NCBI GenBank assembly: GCA_046594105.1
Contig: JBKJQB010000042.1
Coordinates: 1 to 25,605 of the forward strand
Reading direction: 5' to 3'
Length of the DNA stretch: 25,605 bases
DNA from: JBDSGC01 sp046594105
GTDB lineage: Bacteria; Acidobacteriota; Thermoanaerobaculia; Gp7-AA8
The notes below the pieces were generated by a model. That model did no database searches. It was not told where the DNA came from and saw only the letters and a program-made list of their open reading frames with translations. Shown piece after piece: positions 16,333 to 23,952 of the stretch. Numbering within the stretch: position 1 is the first letter of the stretch; each line of letters begins with the position of its first letter. Made by a program: the position numbers and the translations under genes.

Positions 16333-16453
16333 CCCTCTCCCCGCCGCGCGGGGAGAGGGTGCCGCGAAGCGGGGGTGAGGGGTCTTCACCCGCGACGAGA
16401 AACCCCTCATCCGGCCTTCGGCCACCTTCTCCCCACGCTGCGTGGGGAGAAGG
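16333..16453. repeat. Pair of REP-like palindromes in head-to-head orientation
   Basis: Two related elements face each other. One has a 10-bp stem CCCTCTCCCC/GGGGAGAGGG (16333-16342 with 16350-16359), followed by GGGGGTGAGGGG. The other starts CCCCTCATCCGG (from 16403) and has a 13-bp perfect stem (16425-16437 with 16441-16453, loop CTG). They lie between the glucanase stop and the binding-protein signal segment, inside the operon transcript, and resemble the REP arrangement after malE in enteric bacteria. Confidence 0.88.
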
Positions 16454-16496
16454 ACGCTCGGTTGGGGAGACGCCTTCTGCGTCCCGCTCTCTGCTT

Positions 16497-17912
16497 TCAT
16501 TTCGGAAGCCATCCTCCGGTGAAGCCGGCGCGCTGCAGGCCGCGGATGATGTTCGGATTCCTGCGCATCGTCTTCCAGACCAGATCGCTGCGATAGTTTT
16601 CGATCATGGCCAGGATCGGTCCCTGGTCGATGCCGAGGTAGTCGACGTCGAACCATCCTTGGGTAGGATCCAGACGCCCGTGCTTGAGCTGCTCGGCCGT
16701 GCGCAGGGTGGGGTTGAAGGCGTCGAGGAATCCGTAAGTCGAGTAGAGATTCGTTCCGTAGCGGCGCTGCATCTCGGCCATCGCCGCGATGGATGCTGCA
16801 GGTGTGAAGACGATGGAGGAGATCGCCGCGGTGGGAGCGATGGTGCCGTCGTCGCGGATGTCCCCGGCGGTCGCGCCGCGGGCGGAGTACGAGTAGAACT
16901 TGCGCGCGCGGCCATCGATGGTCACCGTCGCGTCCATGGGGCCGTCGCAGGCGCTGAGTCCCCAGATGTTCGCGCCATAGTCGCGCCATCCATCGGGATT
17001 GGCCAACGCGTAGGACTGCTGCGACTTCGTAGCCCGGCGCGAATTCTCGAAGTAGTCGATGCCTCGGTCGCGCATGTAGGCATCCTGGATTCCGCGGAAG
17101 TCGATCCACACGTGGGAGTACTGATGGCCGAACAGCGGCGCGAAGGTGAGGTGCGGCTCGCCGTAGAACGTGCCCCAGCGATAGGTCTTCGTGTACTGGT
17201 TCCACACCGACGGGTCGACCGGATGAGTGGGCGATCCGAGGGCCAGGATCAGCACGATCATGGCCTCGTTGTAGCCATTCCAGTCGTAGGTGTGCAGTCC
17301 CCCTTCCGGCGACCAGCCCATGCTGATGGCGGGAGGCCGGGCCTGTGCGAACGACCATTCGATGCGCTCGTAAAGGGCTTGTGCCAGCGAGCGGATCTCC
17401 GCCTCGGCGGGATTGTCGCGATCGAAATACGACTGTGAGAACAGAGCCCCGGCCATGAGCAGCGAGGTGTCCACCGTGGAGAGCTCCACGGTCTCGAACC
17501 GCTCGCCGGTCTTCATGTCCAGGAAGTGGTAGAAGAATCCCTTGTAGCCGGAGACGCCCCGAGGCGTGGCGCCCTGCTTCATCGATTGCAGCGATCGCAG
17601 CGTGGCCAGCGTCCGTTCGGCCGCCTGCTCTCGGGTGACATAGCCGCGCTCGGCGCCGATGCCGTAGGCCGTGAGTCCGAATCCGACCGCTGCCACGCTG
17701 GAGAACGAAGGCGTCGGCGCCCGATCGGGGATCAGCTGCGTGTGCGGATCGGCCAGATCCCAGAAGAAGTGGAAGGTCCGCTGTTCGACGTCATCGAGCA
17801 GCGCGGCGTCGGGGGTGATGACGGCGCGGCGACGATCAGGGGAGGCGGCGCTGGAGCAGGCAGCCAGAGAGACCACCAGAAGAGCGATCAGCGTGCGGCG
17901 CATCAGGGTCAT
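16497..17912 (-). CDS. GH144-like glucanase lipoprotein (glycoamylase-like domain)
   Basis: A 471-residue predicted lipoprotein: signal MTLMRRTLIALLVVSLAAC with lipobox LAAC and Cys19. The body is a single (alpha/alpha)6 domain of the 'glycoamylase' Pfam type (GH144), whose characterised members hydrolyse beta-1,2-glucan, either endo (Chitinophaga pinensis SGL) or releasing sophorose (Bacteroides BT_3566). Recognisable blocks are RTFHFFWDLADP near the N-terminus, GFGLTAYGIGAERGY, GYKGFFYHFLDM, the central MGWSPEGGLHTYDWNGYNEAM, YSHVWIDFRGIQDAY, and the closing GWFDVDYLGIDQGPILAMIENYRS. Total length fits the family. The ATG at 17912 is preferred because AAAGGA lies 6 nt upstream; ATG 17930 lies before that site. 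It opens the operon with the ABC genes. The substrate is inferred from the family, not shown. Confidence 0.8.
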   Translation of the reverse strand: MTLMRRTLIALLVVSLAACSSAASPDRRRAVITPDAALLDDVEQRTFHFFWDLADPHTQLIPDRAPTPSFSSVAAVGFGLTAYGIGAERGYVTREQAAERTLATLRSLQSMKQGATPRGVSGYKGFFYHFLDMKTGERFETVELSTVDTSLLMAGALFSQSYFDRDNPAEAEIRSLAQALYERIEWSFAQARPPAISMGWSPEGGLHTYDWNGYNEAMIVLILALGSPTHPVDPSVWNQYTKTYRWGTFYGEPHLTFAPLFGHQYSHVWIDFRGIQDAYMRDRGIDYFENSRRATKSQQSYALANPDGWRDYGANIWGLSACDGPMDATVTIDGRARKFYSYSARGATAGDIRDDGTIAPTAAISSIVFTPAASIAAMAEMQRRYGTNLYSTYGFLDAFNPTLRTAEQLKHGRLDPTQGWFDVDYLGIDQGPILAMIENYRSDLVWKTMRRNPNIIRGLQRAGFTGGWLPK

Positions 17913-18056
17913 GGGGCGTCCTTTCTCCATCGGCGCATTGTGCTGCCTCTAACGACGATACGCCGGTGAGCAGCGATCCGCACCGATGGCATGGAGCGGC
18001 GCAATCCCTGTCTTAGAAAGTGTTCGATGGCTGCGTCCGGTTCTGTCCAGTCGCGC

Positions 18057-18102
18057 CGAGAAAAACGAAACGTGCGGCGAACGCCAATGACGTTCGCCGC
18101 AC
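18057..18102 (-). terminator. Intrinsic terminator after the TonB-dependent receptor gene
   Basis: A 12-bp perfect stem GTGCGGCGAACG (18072-18083) and CGTTCGCCGCAC (18091-18102) with a 7-nt loop, followed on the minus strand by GTTTCGTTTTTCT. It begins a few bases past the receptor stop and separates the lacI-receptor unit from the glucanase-ABC operon. Confidence 0.9.
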
Positions 18103-18109
18103 CGACAGA

Positions 18110-20971
18110 CTAGAAGTTGATCTTCAGACCGACTTGCTCACGACGGCCGAGAGAGACGACGCAATTCGGATTGCCGAGGGTCGGATTGCCTTCCGGTGGA
18201 AGAAAATCGTTGAGGCAACCGAAGTTTGTGAAGTTGAAGGCATTGAAGACCTCCGCGACCACGCCGATGCTGGTGCCCGCGAAAGCCTTGAAATCCTTCT
18301 GCAGCCGGAAGTCGACGTTTCGATAGCCGAAACCGCCGCTCTTCGGAGGATAGACCGCGCCGTTCTTCACGCCCGTCTCCAGACGTCCGGCGAGAGAGAA
18401 GCCCTTCGAGAAATCGGTGATCGGCGTGGCGCCGCCGCTGCTGAGGGTGACGTTGGTGCTGAAGCGCACGGCCCAGGGCAGGCCGAAGATTCCGGTGGCA
18501 TTGAAGTGGTTCGGCTCGGAACCGGGTACCGGATGTCTTGCGTAGGATGCAGCGGATGGTGCGTCGAGGCTGAAGAGATCGTTTCCGTTCTGCAGAGCCT
18601 TGGCGTGCGTGTACGTGAAGCGTGCGCCCCATCCGGTCTGGTCGGTGAAGGGGCGGTCGAGGGTGAAGCTCTCAGCGTCATACCAGAAGCTCTTGCCCAC
18701 CGGGTCGTTGAGGATGACCGCGCTGTATCCCGGTGCGAAGGAGCCGCAGCATGTGCCGGAAGCGGCGACGTAGGTGATGCCGCGCTTGGCCCGCACGGCG
18801 TTATAGCTTGCCGAGCCGAGCCAACCGCCGAAGGCCTGCCGGAATCCGATGTTGTACTGCGTCGAAAACGGGGCCTTGGTGTTGTTGCTGAGCAGATAGA
18901 TTTCCGGGCGCGTGGAGCCCTGCGCGATCAGGCCCTGCAGGCCGGCGGGAGTGAGGTAGCTGTCATTGAATTTGATCGTTCCCGGGCGTCCATCGGTAGA
19001 GAAATTGAAGCGGTAGACGGGGAACTGCAGCCGGAAGCGCTCATCGAGCGTGGAGTTCAGGAAGAGGCGATCGTAGTACTTGCCCCAACCGCCGAAGACC
19101 ACCGACTTGCTGTCGCCGCGAAGGTCGTAGGCGAAGCCGACGCGCGGCTGGAACGCGTTCTTGAAGGGCTTGCGTTCGCTGCCGGTCGAGAAGTACTCGT
19201 CAGGAATGCTGATGGTGCGGCCATCGAACGGGAACGACTTCCCTTTCAATGCGGACACGATGTTCGCTGGCGTGACGTAGTCCTCGTCCAGCATGTGCGA
19301 CTCGTAGTCCCAGCGCAGACCGAGATTGAGGGTGAGCTGGCTGGTGACGGACCAGGTGTCCTGCCCGTAGAGGCCGTACTCCCGGTTGCTGATGCTGAGC
19401 CTGGGGTTGCCGATGCCGTAGTCCACCTCGAACGGCTGCGCGAACGTCCTGCCGTCCTTTGGTTCGTCGATGTATTTGAATAGCGGGTTTCCGTTGAGGC
19501 TCTTGTTGACGTTGTACTTCATGAAATCGAGGTTTCCGCCGATCTTGAAGTTGTGCGTTCCCTGCAGTTGCATCGGTGCAAAGGAGTAGTTGTCGCGCAA
19601 CTCCGTCCGGCTCTGGTCGAACTTCTGGGTGGTGCTGTTGCCGCCGGTCCGGATGATGGTGGCGAAGCCGGGCGCGAAATAGAGTTTGCCGACCAGATCC
19701 GGATTCCTGGGCGTGGGGTTCCATCCGAACTTCTGCACGCTGAAGATGCCCTCGTTCAGCGCGCTGCCGTTGTTCCACTGATGGCGCAGCGTCCCGCCGT
19801 TCACATAGTTGCGGAGGTCGGTTGCGGACTGGAAGCTGGTGGCCCCGCCGAAGTCTCTGGTTTCCTGCTCCCGCCGGTAGTTCCCGCTGAAATCGATGAG
19901 CTGATTCTTGGCGAACTGCCAGCTGAGCTTTCCAAAGGCGAGATTGGACTTGAAGGGGCTGCTGAAGGTCCCGGTGAACTGGCTGAACTGGGCGACGTAC
20001 GCCGGAATGGTCACTACCACCGGGTTTGAGGCCTCCTCCACGTCACCCTCGTAGGTGGCGAAGAAGTTCAGCTGATCCTTGATGAGTGGCCCGCCGAAGC
20101 TGATGCCGGGTTGGGTCCGGTGGTAGGAGGTGTTGGAGGTCAGGCTCGAAAATTTGAAATTCTTTTTCGTCGCCGAGACCCACTGCTTCGGCTGGTAATA
20201 CACGAAAGCCTGGCCTCGGAAGTCGTTTCCGCCGGACTTGGTGACGGCGGTGATGATGGCGCTCGAGGCGTGGTCGTATTCGGCACTGTAGTTCTGCGTG
20301 ATGACGCGGAACTCCTGAACGGCGCTCTGGGGGAAGGGGTTGCCGCGGCTGGAGTCCTGGCCGACGGTACCACCCTGCAGAATGTCGTTCTTGGTGCTGA
20401 CGCCGTCGATGAAAATGTTGGTCTGTTCGGCGTCCTGCGCATCGCCGGCGAACGTTTTTCTCAACGGGTCGGTGGAAAGCCGGATTCCGGGAGCCAGCGC
20501 CGCGAAGTTGAGGAAGTTCCGGTCATCCTGCGGCAGATTCTCGATCTGCTGGGTGGTGACGTTCGTGGCGATCTCGCTCGAGCGCGTCTCCACTGCCTGG
20601 TTGCCGACCACCGTGATCGACTCGCGGAGGACAGAGCCTGTCGACAAGCGGAGATTCATCTCCAGCGACTGACCGACCAGCACGGTCAGGTCCTCGCTCT
20701 TGGGGTCGTAGCCGGGAGCGGCCACCACGATGTTGTACGTCCCGGGCGACAGACCGGCGATCTGGTACGAGCCATCCGCATTGCTGCGGACCGTTCGTAC
20801 GAAACCCGTCTGGGTGCCGACCGCGTTGATCTCCGCGTTCGACACCCGGTTTCCCGCCTCGTTCGTGACCGTTCCCCGGATGGTGGCAGTCGATGACTGC
20901 GCCCACGCCGGAATGGTCATGAACAGCGAGAGGATGACCATCTGCACTGCACTGGTGATTCTTCGTGTCAT
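18110..20971 (-). CDS. TonB-dependent receptor with carboxypeptidase-regulatory-like domain (Oar-like)
   Basis: A 953-residue outer-membrane protein, probably importing oligosaccharides. A signal peptide ends near residue 25 (MTIPAWAQ). The CarboxypepD_reg-like domain runs from about 28 to 110 (ATIRGTVTNEAGNRVSNAEI, GSYQIAGLSPGTYNIVV). The plug follows from about 115 to 250 (NLPQDDRNFLNFAALAPGIR, FIDGVSTKNDILQGG, VQEFRVITQNYSAEYDHASSA). The rest is a beta-barrel ending in the aromatic GLKINF. No SusD partner lies next to it, unlike Bacteroidetes systems. The start overlaps the lacI stop (ATGA) and has a strong AAGGAGG ribosome site, so the regulator and receptor are one transcription unit. 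A strong terminator follows the gene. The substrate is inferred from the neighbouring enzymes. Confidence 0.93.
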   Translation of the reverse strand: MTRRITSAVQMVILSLFMTIPAWAQSSTATIRGTVTNEAGNRVSNAEINAVGTQTGFVRTVRSNADGSYQIAGLSPGTYNIVVAAPGYDPKSEDLTVLVGQSLEMNLRLSTGSVLRESITVVGNQAVETRSSEIATNVTTQQIENLPQDDRNFLNFAALAPGIRLSTDPLRKTFAGDAQDAEQTNIFIDGVSTKNDILQGGTVGQDSSRGNPFPQSAVQEFRVITQNYSAEYDHASSAIITAVTKSGGNDFRGQAFVYYQPKQWVSATKKNFKFSSLTSNTSYHRTQPGISFGGPLIKDQLNFFATYEGDVEEASNPVVVTIPAYVAQFSQFTGTFSSPFKSNLAFGKLSWQFAKNQLIDFSGNYRREQETRDFGGATSFQSATDLRNYVNGGTLRHQWNNGSALNEGIFSVQKFGWNPTPRNPDLVGKLYFAPGFATIIRTGGNSTTQKFDQSRTELRDNYSFAPMQLQGTHNFKIGGNLDFMKYNVNKSLNGNPLFKYIDEPKDGRTFAQPFEVDYGIGNPRLSISNREYGLYGQDTWSVTSQLTLNLGLRWDYESHMLDEDYVTPANIVSALKGKSFPFDGRTISIPDEYFSTGSERKPFKNAFQPRVGFAYDLRGDSKSVVFGGWGKYYDRLFLNSTLDERFRLQFPVYRFNFSTDGRPGTIKFNDSYLTPAGLQGLIAQGSTRPEIYLLSNNTKAPFSTQYNIGFRQAFGGWLGSASYNAVRAKRGITYVAASGTCCGSFAPGYSAVILNDPVGKSFWYDAESFTLDRPFTDQTGWGARFTYTHAKALQNGNDLFSLDAPSAASYARHPVPGSEPNHFNATGIFGLPWAVRFSTNVTLSSGGATPITDFSKGFSLAGRLETGVKNGAVYPPKSGGFGYRNVDFRLQKDFKAFAGTSIGVVAEVFNAFNFTNFGCLNDFLPPEGNPTLGNPNCVVSLGRREQVGLKINF

Positions 20972-22068
20972 GCGTTCCTCCTTCGGATCTGTTGTCTTGC
21001 GACAGGGTTGGACTGATGGATGTGGGCACCACAGGACTTTCGAACGATCAGCGTGGTGGGCAGGCGCTCCCGCACGGGACGCCGGCGCACGGGCTGTCCG
21101 ATCGCCGAAAACACCGTTTCGAAGGCGCGGCGACCCAGCTCTTCAATGTCCACGCGGATGGTGGTCAGCGGCGGCGCCACGAATCGCGCGATGGGGATGT
21201 CATCGAAGCCGGAAATGGCCACGTCGCCCGGCACGGTGAGGCCCGCTTCGGCCAGCGCGGACATCGCTCCCACCGCCATCGAATCATTCGCCGCGAAGAT
21301 GGCCTGAGGCATCCGGCCGGCACCGAGATCGGCCAGTGCGGAACGGACCGCGTCATATCCGGAGTGCTCGGTGAAGTCGCCCTCCAGTTCCCGCATCTGC
21401 ATGGACGCGTTGCGGCGGGCGAAGGTGCGATAACCGCGCAGCCGTTCCCGGGCGTCGGCGTTGGCGTGCGGGCCTTTGATGAAGGCGATGCGACGGTGAC
21501 CGAGCGCGTGGAGATGCTCCATCATCGCAGCGGCCCCTCCATAGTTGTCGATGGTCAGCGTGTCGCGATCGGCGGCCGTGGAGTTCAGAAGGATTAGCGG
21601 GAGATTGGAAGGGAGCTGTTGGTTGAGGGCGGCCACCGAAACATCCGGCGCCATCACGATCAGCGCATCGACGCGTCCATGCATCGCGTCGAGCACTTCC
21701 AGCATCTCGTTCCGATCGCTGTGCGACCCCGACACCAGGATGTGGAACGACGCTTTCCGCGCCGCCGAGTCGATCCCCCGGATGACCTCGGAGAAGAAAT
21801 CGCCATGGACGTCGGGAAGAACCACGCCGATGGTGTGACTGCGCCGGATGCTCAACGAACGGGCCGCCACGTTGGGGACGTACTTCATCGAACGGGCCAC
21901 GGCCAGGACGCGATGGGAGGTTTCTTCCTTCACCAGAGCCTTGCGGTTGATCACTCGGGAGACGGTGGCTACGGAAACGCCTGCTCGTGCGGCGACGTCG
22001 TGGATCGTCACCGCGGAGGGGCGCCGGCGTTGACGGGGCGATGCTTGTTTCGATGAGATTCGCGTCAT
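20968..22068 (-). CDS. LacI-family transcriptional regulator
   Basis: A 366-residue repressor. The helix-turn-helix is at 21-41 (TIHDVAARAGVSVATVSRVIN), the hinge region near 64-72 (VPNVAARSL), and the periplasmic-binding-protein-like sensor domain from about 78 to 345 (HTIGVVLPDVHGDFFSEVIRGI onward). The last 20 residues are a basic tail overlapping the receptor start. It likely senses a sugar released by the locus and controls itself, the receptor and the divergent GH1 gene through the operator 2 bp upstream of its ATG. The basic N-terminal extension before the HTH (about 18 residues) is common in the family. The ligand is unknown. Confidence 0.93.
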   Translation of the reverse strand: MTRISSKQASPRQRRRPSAVTIHDVAARAGVSVATVSRVINRKALVKEETSHRVLAVARSMKYVPNVAARSLSIRRSHTIGVVLPDVHGDFFSEVIRGIDSAARKASFHILVSGSHSDRNEMLEVLDAMHGRVDALIVMAPDVSVAALNQQLPSNLPLILLNSTAADRDTLTIDNYGGAAAMMEHLHALGHRRIAFIKGPHANADARERLRGYRTFARRNASMQMRELEGDFTEHSGYDAVRSALADLGAGRMPQAIFAANDSMAVGAMSALAEAGLTVPGDVAISGFDDIPIARFVAPPLTTIRVDIEELGRRAFETVFSAIGQPVRRRPVRERLPTTLIVRKSCGAHIHQSNPVARQQIRRRNA

Positions 22069-22070
22069 CG

Positions 22071-22086
22071 ATGTAACCGTTTACAT
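22071..22086. promoter_or_regulatory. LacI/CcpA-type operator between lacI and the GH1 gene
   Basis: The near-palindrome ATGTAACCGTTTACAT has the central CG and TGTAA/TTACA half-sites typical of LacI-family operators, and fits the cre-like consensus TGWNANCGNTNWCA. It lies immediately upstream of the lacI start codon and inside the predicted divergent promoters, so binding would block both. I found no second copy upstream of the GH144 operon. Confidence 0.72.
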
Positions 22087-22109
22087 TTCCGCGTACGCTA
22101 CTGCACAAT
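22080..22109 (+). promoter_or_regulatory. Possible promoter for the GH1 beta-glucosidase gene
   Basis: A TTTACA -35 box (22080-22085) and CACAAT -10 box (22104-22109) are spaced by 18 nt. The -35 lies inside the operator half-site, which would make repression direct. The leader to the GTG start would be about 150 nt. Confidence 0.4.
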
Positions 22110-22124
22110 TCGCAGGCATGTCAA
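22095..22124 (-). promoter_or_regulatory. Possible promoter for lacI
   Basis: On the minus strand a perfect TTGACA -35 (22119-22124) lies 18 nt before a weak TAGCGT -10 (22095-22100). The operator at 22071-22086 follows at the expected transcription start, consistent with autorepression. The leader would be short. Confidence 0.45.
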
Positions 22125-22265
22125 CGATTGTTCACCCGCAGCGTACACAGCCTTTTCCCGACCGGGTGGATCGATTTACCAAGGCCGCACCTGGCTGTCC
22201 CATGCGGATGTTGGCTCATTGATTGCGCGCAGGAGAAACACGTTCCGGCAGCCTGGAGGCAGCAA

Positions 22266-23663
22266 GTGAAGAAGGTCAGCGCTCATTCGTCCCCCGGTCC
22301 GGTGTCCAGCGCAAGCACAAGCGCGTTCCCTGCGAATTTTCTCTGGGGCGCTGCCACCTCTGCCTATCAGATCGAAGGCGCTCCCCTGGCCGACGGAGCC
22401 GGACCGAGCATCTGGCAACGCTTCGCGCATTCTCCCGGCCGGATGACCAATGGCGATCACGGCGACATCGCCTGCGACCATTACCACCGCTATGTCGAGG
22501 ATGTGGCCATACTCAAAGACCTCGGCGTGGGAGCCTATCGCTTCAGCATCTCCTGGAGCCGGATCCTGCCCGAGGGGACGGGGCGGGTGAATCGGGGCGG
22601 GATCGACTTCTACAGCCGTCTGGTCGATGAACTGCTCGCCGCGGGGATCAAGCCGATGGCCACGCTGTTCCACTGGGACCTGCCGGTGGCCCTTGATGAC
22701 CGCGGCGGATGGCTGAATCGCGACGTGGCAGATTGGTTCGCGGAGTACGCCCAGGCCGCCTATCGTGCGCTGGACGATCGCATCGAGTTCTGGGCGACCT
22801 TGAACGAGCCCTGGGTGGTCACTGATGGCGGTTACCTGCACGGCGCGCTGGCTCCCGGTCATCGCAACATGTTCGAGGCGCCGATCGCCTCGAACAATCT
22901 GTTGCGAGCGCACGGCAAGGCGGTGAAGGCCTATCGCGCCAGCGCAGGAAAACACCCCATTGGACTGGTGGTGAATCTCGAGCCGAAGTACCCGGCATCG
23001 CTGTCTGATGACGATGTCGCAGCGACTGCGCGCGCGGATGCCTACATGAACCGGCAGTATCTCGACCCGGTCTTCTTCGGGGAGTATCCGCAGTTGATGG
23101 GCGACCTGTTCGGCCCGGCCTGGCCGGAGTTTCCGAACGCAGACTTCGACGACATCCGCGCCCCGATCGATTTCGTCGGCATCAACTACTACACCCGCGG
23201 GGTCACCAGAGCCGATCCCGCCACAATCGTGGAGCGGGCCACCCGCGTCCGCCAGCCGATGGCCACCTACACGGAAACCTCGTGGGAAGTCTTTCCTCAG
23301 GGCCTGACCGACGTGCTGTTGTGGTTCCGCGATCGGTACGGCGATACGCCCATCTACATCACCGAAAACGGCGCGGCGTTTTACGATCCTCCCACGGCGA
23401 CGGGCGACGTGGTCGACGATCCGCTCCGCGTGGAGTACCTGCGGCAGCACATCACCGCGGTGGGCCAGGCCATCACCCGCGGGGTGGACGTTCGTGGCTA
23501 TTTCGTCTGGTCGCTGCTGGACAATCTGGAGTGGAGCCACGGCTTCACCAAACGATTCGGCATCACCCACGTCGACTTTGAGACGCTGAAGCGCACGCCG
23601 AAGAGGAGCTCCCGGTTCTATCGACAGGTGGTGGCGGGCAAGGGCGTGATTCCAGAACGCTGA
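22266..23663 (+). CDS. GH1 family beta-glucosidase
   Basis: A 465-residue retaining beta-glucosidase with a (beta/alpha)8 barrel. The start region FPANFLWGAATSAYQIEGA is the GH1 N-terminal signature. The acid/base Glu181 lies in TLNEP, the nucleophile Glu367 in ITENG, and the later GYFVWSLLDNLEWSHGFTKRFG completes the aglycone/glycone pocket. There is no signal peptide, so it acts in the cytoplasm on disaccharides or short oligosaccharides imported by the ABC system. The GTG at 22266 is chosen because GGAGG lies 6 nt upstream and the resulting length is normal; the open frame to 22128 adds unrelated residues. It is divergent from lacI with a shared operator. Confidence 0.95.
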   Translation: MKKVSAHSSPGPVSSASTSAFPANFLWGAATSAYQIEGAPLADGAGPSIWQRFAHSPGRMTNGDHGDIACDHYHRYVEDVAILKDLGVGAYRFSISWSRILPEGTGRVNRGGIDFYSRLVDELLAAGIKPMATLFHWDLPVALDDRGGWLNRDVADWFAEYAQAAYRALDDRIEFWATLNEPWVVTDGGYLHGALAPGHRNMFEAPIASNNLLRAHGKAVKAYRASAGKHPIGLVVNLEPKYPASLSDDDVAATARADAYMNRQYLDPVFFGEYPQLMGDLFGPAWPEFPNADFDDIRAPIDFVGINYYTRGVTRADPATIVERATRVRQPMATYTETSWEVFPQGLTDVLLWFRDRYGDTPIYITENGAAFYDPPTATGDVVDDPLRVEYLRQHITAVGQAITRGVDVRGYFVWSLLDNLEWSHGFTKRFGITHVDFETLKRTPKRSSRFYRQVVAGKGVIPER

Positions 23664-23699
23664 GGGATCGCGAACGAAGGGATTGGGAGATCTTGCTGC

Positions 23700-23816
23700 C
23701 TTCGGAGCGCCGGCATCCTTGCCGGCCGGTCCGGCGGCTTCCAGCCGGCGCTGTTCGGCGAGATCCTGCGGGCAGGATGCCCGCGGACCGGCCGGCAGGA
23801 TGCCGGCGCTCCGAAG
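23700..23816. repeat. Long nested inverted repeat between GH1 and DEAD-box genes
   Basis: Arms of 34 nt (23700-23733, starting CTTCGGAGCGCCGG) and 33 nt (23784-23816, ending CGGCGCTCCGAAG) are reverse complements apart from one inserted base. Between them is a smaller perfect inverted repeat ATCCTGC-GG-GCAGGAT (23763-23778). The 289-bp gap holds this element and no credible gene. It may also serve as a boundary or 3' end for the GH1 transcript, but there is no T-run. Confidence 0.88.
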
Positions 23817-23952
23817 GCCGGCGCTTCGGCCCCTGGATCTCGCCCCTCAGAATAAGGTTCAGCGCGCTTGCGTTCCCCGCCTCGCTGCTTCACTTCGTTC
23901 CGTTGGAATTTGAGTGAATCGCGAAACTCACTCAAACAGGACGGAATCACCT

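Noticed and set aside
16501..17358. An upstream extension of the binding-protein frame into the glucanase gene.
   Set aside because: It is out of frame with the glucanase and has no signal peptide or homology-like content.
17913..18056. A search for a copy of the LacI operator upstream of the GH144 operon.
   Set aside because: No TGTAA-N4-TTACA-like sequence is visible in this gap, so no operator is claimed here.
22176..23570. A 464-codon minus-strand open frame opposite the GH1 gene.
   Set aside because: The GH1 frame carries both catalytic motifs; the opposite frame has no known features.
23683..23950. Small open frames in the gap before the helicase.
   Set aside because: They are read through a nested palindrome, giving repetitive Arg/Pro/Ala peptides, and have no ribosome site or family match.
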